Assembly (NCBI RefSeq): GCF_000224145.3
Contig: NW_004190397.2
Span: 167,033-231,032 of the forward strand
Length of the DNA: 64,000 nt
Source of the DNA: Ciona intestinalis
Lineage: Eukaryota > Chordata > Ascidiacea > Phlebobranchia > Cionidae
Direction of reading: 5' to 3'
The position numbers and the translations under genes are program-made. Under the pieces are notes generated by a model that was not told the DNA's origin, ran no database searches, and was given only the letters and a program-made list of their open reading frames with translations. This document shows positions 11,444 to 24,389 of the stretch, in pieces (the first letter of the stretch is position 1; the number at the start of each line of letters is the position of its first letter).

Positions 11444-12081
11444 CTGTAGGTACGGTGGTATGAAGCTTGCAACCCACGCTACAACCCAAAGTATTGCTGC
11501 AGAATACCCATACGCAGTAGAACGTGTCGGTTCACTTGTAATTTCTCCAAGTAAGGCAAAAGTTGTAAGATTAGTTCCGCCAGACCAACTACGAAAAAGT
11601 TTGTCAAATTGTGAACCATACACAAAATAAAAGTATAAAATTAAAAAAATATAAACACCCATAAAGTTACATATGTGGTAACTAGTAAGCGGGCACGAGG
11701 TGTATGAAACAAAACATCCGGATTGCATCGACTGTCCTTAATTCGCAACGCCACAATTTTTAAGTTACATTCATTCATTCTATTTAAGTTGCATTCATTC
11801 TATCTAAGTTATATTCATTCTTATTTTATCGCAAGCGTTAGATAAACATGAGCGTCATATACTGTGTATTATTATACGGTGGCTTTAGACCGGTAACAAA
11901 TCGAAGTTTCAACTTACGCAATGAGAAAAATACCAACGGCAAATATTGCAACGTATGGCATGGCGTTTGGTGCCGCTGGTGTGGCTACTTGACTGACGGT
12001 GTATGTCACGTGGGCGAAAATAATCAGAATGTTGCTCGCCACGTGGACTTTGAATCCTCCGAAACGGTCCACGATTTTCGA
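11444..12081 (-). CDS. MFS transporter, two-exon fragment
   Basis: Two spliced exons, 11918-12081 and 11444-11588, read in one frame (103 codons) with good GT-AG ends. The first encodes a cytoplasmic loop of MFS type (SKIVDRFGGFKVH) and two hydrophobic segments (NILIIFAHVTYTV; MPYVAIFAVGIFLIA). The second encodes ALLGEITSEPTRSTAYGYS, the loop found before a late transmembrane helix in many MFS carriers, then ILWVVAWVASFIPPYLQ. This would cover roughly helices 8-11. The N-terminal exons are missing, probably in the gap at 12264-12313, and a C-terminal exon is expected below 11444 in or near the other gaps. I cannot assign a subfamily or substrate. Confidence 0.65.
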
Positions 12082-12263
12082 CTGTCAGAAAAAGTGGTAT
12101 TTTTTTATCAAAATTGTTACGATAAATTATGCATATTTTTGAAGAAATCAAGAGTTAAAGAATGAATATTATTTTTCTTCTTTGGGTCTTTATAATATTG
12201 CAGCTAAATGCCATATAACTCGTTTCCGCTTACGAGTTACTGTCAATACATTAGCGACTATAT

Positions 12264-12313
12264 NNNNNNNNNNNNNNNNNNNNNNNNNNNNNNNNNNNNN
12301 NNNNNNNNNNNNN
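12264..12313. other. Assembly gap (50 N)
   Basis: A 50-N placeholder. It falls where the 5' exons of two genes should be: the minus-strand MFS fragment and the plus-strand first DHRS1 copy. The true missing length must be well over 50 bp. Confidence 0.99.
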
Positions 12314-12425
12314 TTAGGTGCTTCTTAAAATATCTTTTTTTGTTTCTGTTGGGGCAGGGGCACTGCAATATATAAATTGCTCGGATGCAAAAAGTGGTTT
12401 GTTTATATAAATGTTTGTTTTACAG

Positions 12426-13482
12426 CATGAAACAATAATAAAGTACGGAGAGACACCGGAGTTCAGTGGAATGGCTGTATCCCATCTTTTATGTGGTTTG
12501 TTATTACATTGGAATAGATATTAAACTAGACTAACTTCATAATAATTAAACATAAAAAGCTTGTTCGTCTGGTAGGTGTAGCGACCATGCTTATTTTCTT
12601 CTAATAAAATTCATATATGTTTTTAACTGTAAGCGTGTTTTAACAACTGTTGTTTTGTCGCTATATTCTGTCGTTTTGTTTAAAATATTTCTAATCTTTG
12701 CTACCGTAATCGAAGAGACAAATAAAGTTATTAATATTATTTTTATACTTTTTAAGATGGGAATAAACTATAGATAACAGTTTTTGTTTTTCAGATAAGA
12801 ACATACTTAAAAGAACTGGTCAAGTTTATTTATCAGCTGACATTGCTTCTGAATATGGCTACACAGATATTGAAGGTCAGATTTTTTGCAACTAACTTTG
12901 AACTGGGAGATAAATATGTACGAGGATTAATTAAATTTTAGGTTTAGTCCAATATTTGTGCACAATTTTGAAGTAAAATCTACCAAAAAGTTGCTTTAAC
13001 AGTTAAATGGATTTAAACGTCCGCGCAAAACCTAAAGTTTCTGATCTGGTTACTGGTTAGTAACTGGAATGTTATTTGTGTAAAGAATTGGTGCTGGTTA
13101 AAAATATGCTTCCCCACACCATTCGCTAACCCCTAATACCAAACTTATTAGCTTGTTTTGATATTTTGCTTTGTCATTTTGTCTTTTTCGACCCTTTAAA
13201 TATTTTTCAATATTCTCTACAATATTCAAAAAGACAAATTAAACTTATTTATTCTAATGTTACTTGTGGGTTCTTCACTAGTACTATAATAACCTTAAGA
13301 ATTTACTCACAGGGAATTCACCTCCTTCAATGAGAAGTTTTAAACTCATGGTTGCCATGTCACCTCTCAAATCAATTGCTGCATTTATTCCACAATGTCT
13401 CAAGCTTCCATTTTGGTTATATAAAATAATTCTACCAATGGCCACTCCAGCAGTAGAAAATAAGAAGAGCAAATATGAATGA
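12426..13482 (+). CDS. DHRS1-like short-chain dehydrogenase, copy 1 (3' half only)
   Basis: Three exons, 12426-12495, 12795-12875 and 13313-13482, of 70, 81 and 170 nt. These are exactly the lengths of the last three exons of the complete copy downstream. They encode the C-terminal part of a dehydrogenase/reductase SDR family member 1 protein: HETIIKYGETPEFSGMAVSH, the strand-like SGQVYLSADIASEYGYTDIE, and the C-terminal segment with FWLYKIILPM and the end KKSKYE. The frame is open and the splice sites intact, so this looks like a functional duplicate and not a relic. The first five exons, with the NAD(P)-binding and catalytic motifs, fall in or beyond the gap at 12264-12313. Divergence from copy 2 is moderate, so the duplication is not very recent. 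Confidence 0.8.
12555..12738 (+). repeat. Dispersed short retroposon-like repeat, near-full copy
   Basis: Inserted between two exons of DHRS1 copy 1 and highly similar to 4283-4476 over 'gtaggtgtagcgaccatgct', 'aacaactgttgttttgtcgc' and 'taatcgaagagacaaataaa'. Confidence 0.65.
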
Positions 13483-14388
13483 ACTCTTTTACCTGCAAAA
13501 AAAGTTAAATTTATGAGAACAACATATGTTTTTACTGTATGTATTACAGTGTACTTTAATTACAATAAATTCCATTAGTCAAAAACTGTATCTGACAAAA
13601 TTAGTCTTCTGGACTTGCACTTAAAAGTTTAATGATCAGGAATTGACTGGTTAAGGTTTAACTTTTATTTTAATAGGTCTTTGTACATGAAATCTTTGTT
13701 TTATGGTTTTTAAATGTCAACATTTTTTTGTTTCTTTACCGTTGCTATTTTGGTTTCAGCCATTAATTTCAATTTCATATTAGCCTCAAGAAAATAGTGT
13801 TTACCCTTTACTTAGTTTATCTGATATAAGTTTGAGACTTTATGTGGCAATTTTCTTGTAACCATGACAAGACAGTGTATTGAATAATAATATTTAAACA
13901 TCTGACAATGCAATTTAGGCAAAAAATATATCTCTTGTATTATACAATTTGCTGGACTTAAATTTTGTTACATATTTCGTTTTTTTGTCTGTTACATTAT
14001 GTGTTTTCAAACAAGAATTGTCATGCCATGTGAGCACCAGATCAGGGTATGATTCACAGATTTATTACATGATTAAAGTTCAATGCCTTGAAGTAAGGCC
14101 AATATCCAAAGGTCGATCTAAAACAAAGTCTAGGTAATCATTACAAGCTCAAGGCTGCATTCTCTTTAAATTATAATACTTTCAGACTGCCATATTGGAA
14201 AGATTATGAACCAGCGAATGTTCTTTGTTAATCCTTGCATGGTTGGGAACCCTTAAATTAGTAGCCATAGGTTCAAAATTAATTGTTAAAACCCAAGCAG
14301 AAAATACAGCAACATTGTATTGGCTAACACCTGTACAAATCTTTACAGATTGTAAAAAGTACAAGACTTTTTTTAGCAGCCTTCAAAT

Positions 14389-16593
14389 ATGCCAAACTTA
14401 GAAGGCAAAGTATGTCTTGTTACTGGAGCATCAAGAGGCATAGGAAAAGGGATAGCTCTTCAATTGATAACTAATGGAGCCACTTGTTACATCACAGGAA
14501 GAGATATTGCTAAGTTGGAAGATGTTAAAGCAGAGGTGGGTAACTGTTTATAAAATATACAATGGTGCTAGCAAGACATAATCTCATTGTCATTTAAAAC
14601 ACTTACTTTATCAGTACCTCTAGTAACTGGTGTGTGGTGTACTGGTATCCATCTGCAAGATTCACCACTGATATTAGTGTAGGCAGGACTTTATTCTAAT
14701 GCGTGCTGCCATTATTTTAGGCTGAAATGATAGAAAGGCTAGGGAACAGAACCATCTGCTGGAAAAACTTAATACTATCAGCTAAATTAAACCATATTAT
14801 ATCACTACTTGTGTTATGAACAATCTTTTTAGAGGATGGATGTTCTCCTTTTGCATGTCTGAGATTAGTTAAAAATAAAAACAACGATTTAACTCACCAA
14901 AAAAGCTATAAGCATAAGCCTATACCATGGTTACTTGTATAAATTCAAACAGTAAAGAGAACAATGCTACCTTGTAGGCCAAACACAGAGGTGCAGAAGG
15001 TAAATGCATCCCAGTTCAATGTGATCACAGCAAAGATGAAGAAATTAAGAAATTATTCGAACAGATTTCAAACGAACAAAACGAAACATTGGATTTGTTG
15101 GTTAACAATGCTTATTCTGCTATCACTGTAAGGCATTAAAAATTCCTTTAAAATAGCTTTATGATAGAAAAACATGATTTATGATAGAAAAACATGATTA
15201 AGATTCTTTCAAGATAAAAAAAACTGATTTGCTGTATTAGACCGCTGTTGTATGATGTGTTTACACTTCATACACAATTTTACATTTACCCACTCAAAAC
15301 AAATATTTACTGCTTACAATTGGGTGACTGCACACTAAAACAAGGATACTTTTGGATCCTTTATTTATAATACTAATATTTTTACTTTCTAATTAAGATT
15401 ACTTTATTTTAGTTCGTTTTTGAAAACGCAAAAACTAATTTCTGGGATCAACCAATGGACTCATGGGATCAAGTGAACAATGTTGGCTTAAGGTAAATTC
15501 TTACCAAGTATTCATCCAAATATAGCTCTCGCTTAAAAAATAAATAGGCAAACGATAATATAGCAACCGTTATAGAAAATTTTTCTGCAAATTACTAGTC
15601 AACTGAAATTGAATAACCAAAAAAATTTATGATAACAATAATCAAACTTTCATAGACATGTAAACTTTTTGTTCAGTCCAGTTTTCAAAGAGTGTAGTAG
15701 CAAATAAGAAAGAAACGGGATATTGAAAAAAATTACCCATCTAGAAAACTAAAGAATTTCTAAACTACTCTGGGGTAGAATGAATAAACACCAGAGTAGA
15801 AATTAAAAAAACGATTGTCCACAGCTTTCCAGCTATAGTTTATTTCACTTTTCCTGGTATACAGAAACCACTATCTCTGCACTGTATATGCTTCAAGAAT
15901 GATGGTCAAACAACGACAAGGTCTCATTATTAACATGAGTTCTGCTGGTGCTATTGGACCATTATTCACTCCCTTATATGGAATTGGTAAAGCAGCGGTA
16001 TGTAAATAATACATTTTATCAAGCAACCAACTGCTGCACGATATGGCAAATACAGTAGAACTGTAACTGTAAAGCAAGACTGAAAAACCTAAAAATAAAA
16101 GGTTTCCTAACCTTTCGAAAATCATTTTTAATTAATGTTTAAGTCTTTTAAATGATATCTAATTATTCCTAAAGGATTTTTGTTCTTTGCAGATAGACAG
16201 AATGGTAACAGACTGTGCCACGGAGCTTAAGAAATACAATGTAGCTTTTCTATCCTTGTGGCCGGGACCTGTAAAAACTGAACTTCTGCTTGGAGATACA
16301 GGAAAAATGAGTGACAGTGTAAAAATACTTTACTTCTGTTTGCACTGACTTTTATATAGATGATTTATCAATACTAACTATAAAAAAAATTAATATGGGT
16401 ATGCTAACTAGGGTTATTCATGTTTATTTTTTACAGCATGAGATGATAACAGATTGGGGAGAAACACCAGAGTTTTGTGGAAAGGCTGTTTCCCATCTTT
16501 TATGTGGTTTGTTATTATTGGTAGGCCTATTACTTGTAGAGCAATTTTATATAACATAAATGGCTCAGTCACACAGTGATTGCACCATTCATT

Positions 16594-16646
<53 letters not shown>

Positions 16647-17179
16647 ATTAAAGGGTATCAGCCATGGTTACCAGTGCTTTATTCAATATATTACGGATAA
16701 ATCCAAACATGTTTACGACTGTTAGACATAGTTGAAAGTACCCTACACACATTCCATACAGTTTTTTTGGTTTAAAGTAAAAAAAAGGTTAATTAAATAT
16801 ATAACTTCTAAATAACAAAGAACTTTGCGGTACATTTTTTGTTTTTCAGATAAGAATATAATAAGAAGAAGTGGCCAAGTTTGGATGACAACTGACATTG
16901 CTGATGAACATGGCTACACAGATATAGATGGTTTGTTTTTGTCTAGCTTTGGCCAAATGTGGCCTGAATCCCAAGTTCAAATAGAATAACATTAAGGTAC
17001 TACGTTTAGGTAACTCGCCTGCTTCAATGAGGAGTTTTAAACTCATGTTTGCTCTGACACTGTTGAAACCCCTTGCTCCTTTCATTCCACGGTGGATAAA
17101 AGTTCCATTTTGGTTGTGTAAGATAATTCTACCATTGGGTGCACCACTAGAAGAAAAAAAGAAGAGCAAATATGAATAG
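14389..17179 (+). CDS. DHRS1: DHRS1-like short-chain dehydrogenase/reductase, copy 2 (complete)
   Basis: A classical-type SDR oxidoreductase using NAD(P)H; the DHRS1 family is linked to steroid and xenobiotic carbonyl reduction. Eight exons: 14389-14535, 14978-15127, 15413-15492, 15865-15997, 16193-16318, 16437-16506, 16850-16930, 17010-17179. They total 957 nt (318 residues), close to human DHRS1 (about 313). The cofactor motif TGASRGIG is near residue 13. The next landmark is LLVNNAY in place of the usual NNAG, followed by the catalytic Ser in INMSSAG and YGIGK (Tyr and Lys of YxxxK). The WPGPVKTE segment follows YxxxK. The C-terminal extension ends KKSKYE and matches copy 1. The start Met opens MPNLEGKVCLVTGA with no better upstream choice. 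Orthology is inferred from the NNAY variant, overall order and the C-terminal extension. Confidence 0.92.
16590..16640. repeat. (TA)n microsatellite
   Basis: About 24 TA dinucleotides in an intron of DHRS1 copy 2, directly after 'attcattatacatatatata'. Confidence 0.95.
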
Positions 17180-17766
17180 ACCTTTGCAGATAAAATTAAA
17201 TGTGATGTAATTCCAAGAAAAACAATCATTTAGACATCGAAATAAAACCGAGTTTAACAAAAAACGTCCGAAGTTGGGGCAATTGTTATAAACTGAATGC
17301 AAAGCTTTTTATTTACTGCTATTTTTTCGTTCTAGCCTTTTATTTTAAAACCGAATTTCTTTGCCTATCTCTCAGTTGTATGCACGGTAAAAGCAAGTTT
17401 TAATTTGTGTATAAAACATAGGAAAATGCATTCGTGATGTTTCTACCCGAATTAGTAGCGCATGGGCATCGTAATTTTAAAATACCAAAATTGGCGGGAA
17501 ATTGTTCAAAAACACTATATAAAAATGGACGAGCTCTGAGAACAAGAAATTACGTCAACTTAATAATAAAATTGTGGATTTATTGAGTATACATTCATTT
17601 TTGTCGAGAAATAAAACACTTACAAAAATGTACAATAAATTGTGATGAGAAAAATAAGATTGAAAATTTATGTTTGAAGCACCAGCTAACACAATTTACA
17701 TATGGTCTCAGTAATGCATGTTTATTATAAGAAATAAATGTGTTCTAATATATTTGTAAAGTGAAT
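17180..17766. other. Convergent intergenic region between DHRS1 and the CD36-family gene
   Basis: Holds the 3' UTRs of the plus-strand DHRS1 gene and the minus-strand receptor gene. Several AATAAA-type signals are present on both strands, for example 'taataaaattg' near 17560 on plus. No further exon is seen. Confidence 0.55.
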
Positions 17767-20700
17767 TTAAAACTTGACGCAATTTTGAGTAACTGTTGGT
17801 AACTCTGCATCTTTATTGTACTGTCCAATAATGAGGTTTTTTCTGCTCCCAGCTCTCTGAAATCAAGATAAATAAGAGGTAAAAATTCATTGGTTTTGGT
17901 GTTTAGGTGTTAAAATCTCGGCCAGCTTGGAGAACCAGGGATCCTGGACTCAAATCCTAGCCATGTTCTGAGAATATAGGCTCTGGATTTGAATCTAGGC
18001 TGGTATATGAAAATGGGGTTTCTAGGTTAAAGTACAGACATTGCATGGGAATTAGGAATCCTGTTATTAACCCAAGTTTACATCATTAGTGTTTAATAGT
18101 AACAACTTTATTTGTCTCTTCGATTACGGTAGCAAAAATTAGGAATATTTTAAACAAAACGACAGAATATAGCGACAAAACAACAGTTGTTAAAACACCC
18201 TTACAGTTCAAAACATATTTACATTTGATTGAAAAATACATATCACTTATATTACCTTTGTAGTTTTATACGCCTTCCTGCAACGAAGGTAGCAGAGCAA
18301 AGATAGTGACATCAATGCAGCTCCCAAGACACAAATTAGAACTTGCAGAAGTATAACAACATCATCTACTTTGTACAGAAGTCTGTGTCAAAAAAATGTC
18401 AATTATAAAATATCACATTCAATTCATTTGGTTATAAATTTAATTACAGAATTATTTGACAGTGATTATGATATACTATCAATGAAAGCGTATAGCCAAT
18501 ATATGAGTTAAAGTTTGGTACAAACGAGAACAAAAGTTACTTGGAAATTACACTTAGTAATAAACAGTTTGCTACAGTGGCTATGATATACTGAAAATAT
18601 TGTATATGGGGAGTTTATCAATCGCTACAAAGCACAAGAAAGTTACTTAGAAAACCATGATGCTTCACTGGGTTGCAGGACAGCATTTTCATTTAACCAT
18701 AACAAAGGAAACCCAAACTCCTCTTGTATTTTGTTCAGTGCTCTGTTGAATATATCACAGATAACTTATTATGCTATTTTTTACATATGAGAATTTTTTG
18801 GATATATTTAAAATATTTTGTTTGAATCCCAGACACAAATGGTAAAATAAAAATTAAAAGATTAAAACTAATGAAAAAACACAATAACAGTTGATTACAT
18901 TACCCTAGTGGCCGATCAACCTAGACATAAAACGGCCTCATGATATCATTTATATCATATTAATTTATCTTTTTAACTTCATTTAAAACAAAAAAGAGAA
19001 AACTTGTGAAAAAGGTTCCAACGAAGCAGAAATATAGTTCAACTCACTTTACTTTTTTATTCGGCTTCATATAAATATTAAGTTGAATTCGACTTTCAGT
19101 TTTAATAATCATTCCAGTGGTCTGTAATACATAGTTCGGTTTACTATCTTTATAAAGTACTGTGGAGCAACATTGTTTGAATAGCTATTAGAGAAATATC
19201 ACAGAAGTACTATAAAAATAACTTAATGTTGGTCAAACAGAACTTAACTTTTATAGACACATGTGGCCAAACCAATTCAAGGTTATTTTTGTTAAAACTT
19301 TGTAAAACTACTTGTTAAAAAGACTGAAGTGTCGGTCAAATACAACTTTACTTATATTAATAAGTATACACCAGGAAACTGTTGTTTACAATCATCTTTC
19401 AATTTTTACTCAGCTAAATACATACCGGTTCATAAACTAAAACCATTTCATGTAATTCCTTTTTAGGGTTCATTCCAACCAACTTTTCGCTATAGAAACC
19501 ATCCTCATATAAAAAGTGTGGCAAAGAAACAAGAAGGGGAACACCTATGATATAAAGAGGGACATTATATTAGCTTTGAAGTATTCCTAACACATCAAAC
19601 CCACTGTCGAGTTTTAACCCAATTGCCTTATTCTACCCACATAGTGTTTCATACACCTCATACTTACTATCAAGTTATAATTGTGTTGTATTCAAACACT
19701 ACATGCTCACTGTCAAGTCATAACATAGGTGCCGTCTCATTCATAACAGCACACAATAGAATAATTACCATAGTAACAGCTGCTGACAAGGATTGCCCCT
19801 GAATGTTGGCAAACTGTGTGATTTAAATCAGCACAGAAGCATGAGTTGTCTTCATTAATCAGAGGTGATTGGAATATCTCAGGAGGAACTGAATATTTCC
19901 AGCCCTTTATACCTTCCACAGTAAAGTCAGATTCATATACAGCATGCAGAGATCTAGGAATTAAGTAACATTTATTATTATTAATTTTGATTTTTATTAT
20001 CACTTTTTTATTCTCAGTTAGACACCTTGACTGGTTATAATAAAGGTGTCTTATTGACCACTTTTTATAATAACTTGTGTAGTACAGCTTGTCTGTTTAT
20101 TTTATAAGTTTTCATTTGTTTATAAAGTTAAGGTCCTATGGTAAGGTACACCAAGAGAACAGATTTAGGCCATTACCCAAAATACATAAGTTTGAACGTA
20201 AGTTTTTAAACTTTTGTAAAAGACAATATGTATCATACATTTGAGAAAGATAACTGCATGGTTGAGTTAAAATAATAAATGGTAAAGTATTGTATTCAAT
20301 CTTACCTGCACATTTCATCAATGAAAAAGTAGGTTGGCTTGCTTTTGTCCATAAATGGATGAGTCATAGTGCCATCTATGACAAAACAAATGAATAAATA
20401 AATAGCAATCTTACTGTATAGTTATAATATAATAAAGAAGTAGTAATCTGTTGTATTGATAAGGTAATTTTCTTATCAGCTGATGTTTTTCAACAGTAAA
20501 ATAGGTTTTTGGAAATATAAGAACACTTAAGGTACTTTTTTGGTATATAAAGCTTTTCTGGTATATAAACTCAATGTATAGTTAGATTAAGCTACAAAAT
20601 GCATTGTTATACTGGTTACCTGTTCCATTGATCATGTTGCATGTCTCTCCAAACCAGTACGGCAGTTCACTGCAAAAATAATAAGTTTCATTATGTCACA

Positions 20701-23259
20701 CTGCGACACAATTGTAAGAATGTAGTGTTGTATTCAAAAGGTACCAGATTCAAAGCTCAGTGATACTGTTCTAACCCAGAAAGTTACATATGCTATTCTG
20801 CAAGAAAACACCATCATGCATGGATATGTTTCATTTTTACCTCATATTTCTATATTTTGTGATCTCATTGTTAAGATGAGGAAAATGTCTGCCTGTATAA
20901 ACTTGGTAATCTCTCCAACCTCTTGACTGGTTTGTCTGTTGAATGAAAGCCAAGATAAAATATAGATGATGTTTCAATGACATATGAGTGAGGTCCTGTG
21001 ACACGACATCAGAGGTCCTTAGAAATGGGTCAAAGTTGGCCCAATACCCCAACACCCAGAGTGCTGCTGCATGGACCTTACCAGATGTTAAAGACTGGCA
21101 AGAATTGTAGTATATGAGTTTTTATGCCTTATGTAGACTGGCACTCTACATAAATGCACTGAAATTACATAATTATCCTGTAATTTATGTTCTATGCTAT
21201 ACGGTTGATGTTCTACAGTGCAGTAAGACACAGTCACACGGACATAGGATTTTAACCTGAACGCATTACCCTTAACGTTCTATTCTTTCTTACTTACCAA
21301 CAAGAATAAACCAAACACATCATCCGATCCAGGAGCAATAATATTTAACAAAGCTGTCAATAGTGGGTCTTGAAACCCAAACAAATACTCCCCTACTGTC
21401 ATTGTAAATAGGATCTCTGAATCTGTGTCTCTTATTAGTTTATTAAAGACTGTATAAATTGCATCTCTTGCTGGGCCTTCTTCAAATATATGGTCAATTA
21501 AACCAGGTAGCAACTGAAACAAGAACAAAAGATGTTAATTGCCTACTTTGGAAATATAAAAAAATATTAACTGTCCCCTTCTTTTTGCAAATTGCAAAAA
21601 AACAATCTGCTTATATAGTGGGGAGGTTTTTTTCTCGGCTAATTAGTTAGATCTACTGGATTAGAGTGATTAAGTGACTTGTCCAAAGACATTCACATCC
21701 AAAATTAGATTCCATTGTATGAATATATAATTAAATCAGAGGGTAATAATTGCAAATATAGTATTTTTGCTTTTGAACTATTAGTTACCAAGCCTATTGG
21801 GTTATTAAGTGACTTGGCAAAAGTACTCCATTGTATGCTTGCATTATTAAATCAAAGGGTTATAATTGCAAATGCCATTCAGTAAAAAAGCCTACTGATC
21901 AACCATAGAACTAGCTACAACTTACAGCTATAATAAAGTTTAAAGTTGTAACAACATCAGTTTCACTTCCATTGCTTCGTTCCTGGTCAAATGTAAAGAT
22001 AGCAGTTTGTCTGTAATATACTTGCTCTGGATATGTTTTGTTAAACTCAAGATATTGAATGTTGTCTTTCGCCAAAAACTCCCTGAAAAGTTTCAAATAA
22101 TATTTGGATTACAGCGCCTTAAAAATAACATAAATAATTAAAATTTTGACTTATATTTTGATGTTTGATTATGTCTGTCATTTTCTTAAACCTACACATT
22201 GTAGGCTATATACATTCTGCAATTGTTTGTATGTGTTTAGGGAGTTTTACGGTTTTATAGTGAATATATATCTCTATTAGCCTACTTTACCAACCTTATA
22301 TCCCCTTCTATTCTAAACATAGCTTAATAAATATGGCCCATGGTATATCTGTATAAGTGATTTGGGCAAAACAGTAGGCTACATATCTACTTTTAACAAT
22401 CAATTTCTTAATTCAATTTGATCCACTATGTGTTATAACATCTACATTTTTATTCTGATAAAGATACAGAGTTGGGTATTAACAGTTTTGTTCACAAAGA
22501 GTGCCTGTAAGTATAAGGTCCAATTTCCTGCAGAACTGGCTTCACATATTTCCCTGGTTTTTGAGCCAAGAATTCCTCTTTGTTTGTTACATTGAAAAGA
22601 TAAAAGCTTCGGTAGACTGGAGTTTTGACATCATACCAGTTTAAATTGTACATCACTGTGCCTGGAACAACTGCAACTTGCTAAAAATAAGAAAAAATGT
22701 TATATTATTACCTTACAATGAGAATAAAGTGTACTGAAACACCATGTGTGTCTGGTACCTATGATACACATGTTATACCTCAATAAATAGTATGAGGTGT
22801 TTGAATACATCATATGTTTGCCTGGTGTATAATAAGACACCCATGTTGTAACTTGATAGTGAGCATAAGGTGTATGAATATACCATGGGTGTATGGTACA
22901 TATAATTTACATGTTATAACTCAACAGTGGGCATGAGGTACACAAATACATCATGTGAGTCTGGTGTAATACACCCATGTTATAACTCAAAAGAGAGCGT
23001 GGTAGGCCTTGTGTACGAATATGCCATTGGTGTCTGGTACATATGATACACATGTTATAACTCGGCAGAAGTAATGAAACTATTTACAATATAGCAGACA
23101 TAAAACTTAGTATTAATCAACTCTTACCTTTGATATAACATGATCATACAGAATATCAAACACTGTCATTAAAATCCCACCCAATACAACCAACACTGCT
23201 CCAATCAGACCACTTGAAATGATTTGACATTTCTTACCACAACATCCACTTGCCTTCAT
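17767..23259 (-). CDS. CD36/LIMP-2/SR-B family scavenger receptor
   Basis: A two-pass membrane glycoprotein of the plasma membrane or lysosome; family members bind lipoproteins, lipids or lysosomal enzymes. Thirteen exons, high to low: 23128-23259, 22505-22680, 21926-22082, 21298-21513, 20841-20935, 20620-20669, 20306-20375, 19769-19953, 19426-19544, 19048-19121, 18647-18742, 18256-18382, 17767-17856. They total 1587 nt (528 residues), slightly longer than SR-BI. An N-terminal anchor (SGLIGAVLVVLGGILMTVFD) is followed by the family signature GPYTYR, EEGPARDAIY, LPYWFGETCNMINGT, YESDFTVEGIKGW and SCFCADLNHTVC. LVSLPHFLYEDGFYSEKLVG precedes a C-terminal helix (VVILLQVLICVLGAALM) and a ~35-residue basic tail. 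Several N-x-S/T sequons lie in the luminal loop. The donor after exon 2 is unusual (see findings). The choice among CD36, SCARB1 and SCARB2 is open. Confidence 0.92.
18093..18240 (-). repeat. Dispersed short retroposon-like repeat
   Basis: Reverse complement of the family at 4283-4476 and 12555-12738 ('tttgtctcttcgattacggt', 'gcgacaaaacaacagttgtt'), inside the last intron of the CD36-family gene. Confidence 0.6.
22725..23070 (+). repeat. Tandem array of ~65-75 bp satellite-like units
   Basis: About five diverged units of the 'gcatgaggtgtatgaataca' family in intron 1 of the CD36-family gene. The unit 'tgtctggtacatatgataca' is a local variant. Confidence 0.75.
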
Positions 23260-24389
23260 GTTTAAGCCCCTATCTGAATATTACAAGTATATTTTATGGT
23301 GCACTACAATAAACAATGTGACAAGATAAAGCAGAAGGAATGTAATTAATTCTGTCGGGGATAATAAAAGAAAAGGTATAACAGAAAAAATAACAAAAAG
23401 ATAATAACAAAAAGTTAAATTTTACATTAGATACTTTTTAAATTTACATTTTTCCAAAGCTTTCTGTTTCTAATTAATAAGATACATGATACTGATAAAA
23501 TCTATTTATTTTCTATCACATATGAAGTGCATATTTTTTTACTTTATCTCCACTTGACAACAAAAACTTGTTTTACCGGGTTTAAGTCTTGCCCTATGGC
23601 AAACTAAAGTTGGACCAAATAATAAAACTAAAATAGGAACCTATATATATATTAAAATATTCCTAGTAGCAAAAGCAATTTAACATTTTTAAACGCTATG
23701 TATTCAACTGCAGTTGACACCTAAATGTGCCTTTTATTACAGTTATCATTAAACAAAAATTGCAGACAACTGCAGCGACACGCTAGTACCTGGTAATCAA
23801 AATGTTGTTGTCGTTTTGATAAACTATTTTCACTGTTCAGGTAATAATTAGCCAAGCTTGCGGGTGTGTGTTTGCCTACATATAATTCTAACAACTTGTA
23901 AATATTGTTATCCAGATAGACAACAAACACGCATGTTATGCTGCAATGCAAAGTTGACATTGTATTTAACATTTACTTTAATTTAAACATTACATACAAG
24001 TTATCAGAGAAAATACAGAATGCAAAAAAGGTCATTTCTTCCAGCCATATTTGTGCAATGAAAAAGAAATTGTACTGATATAAATATTTCAATTTATCAA
24101 TTTCAGATTTATTTTAAATGTAAAGACCTTTTTACCAGAAGTAAAATGCACAACTTTTAACAGGACTCATTTTAATTTTAAACCATATTTTTCTTATTTT
24201 AATATAAATTTTATTTATATTGATTTTTAGCCTACAAGCTATGTCATAATTGTTAAGAACAAAACTGTAAACCATTTTGTGGTCCCTGTATTTATTCACA
24301 TACAAACCGATACTCAGTCATAAAAATGAACTGTATTTGCTTCAGAAAGCTAAGGAACTATATTACTTAACAACGTGTAATATCATAAA
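23260..24389. other. Intergenic region between the CD36-family gene and cyclin H
   Basis: About 1.1 kb of AT-rich DNA that should hold the promoter of the CD36-family gene and the cyclin H 3' UTR (minus-strand AATAAA read as tttatt at 24293-24298). No other gene is seen. An 83-codon minus frame at 23721-23972 has no family character. Confidence 0.5.
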
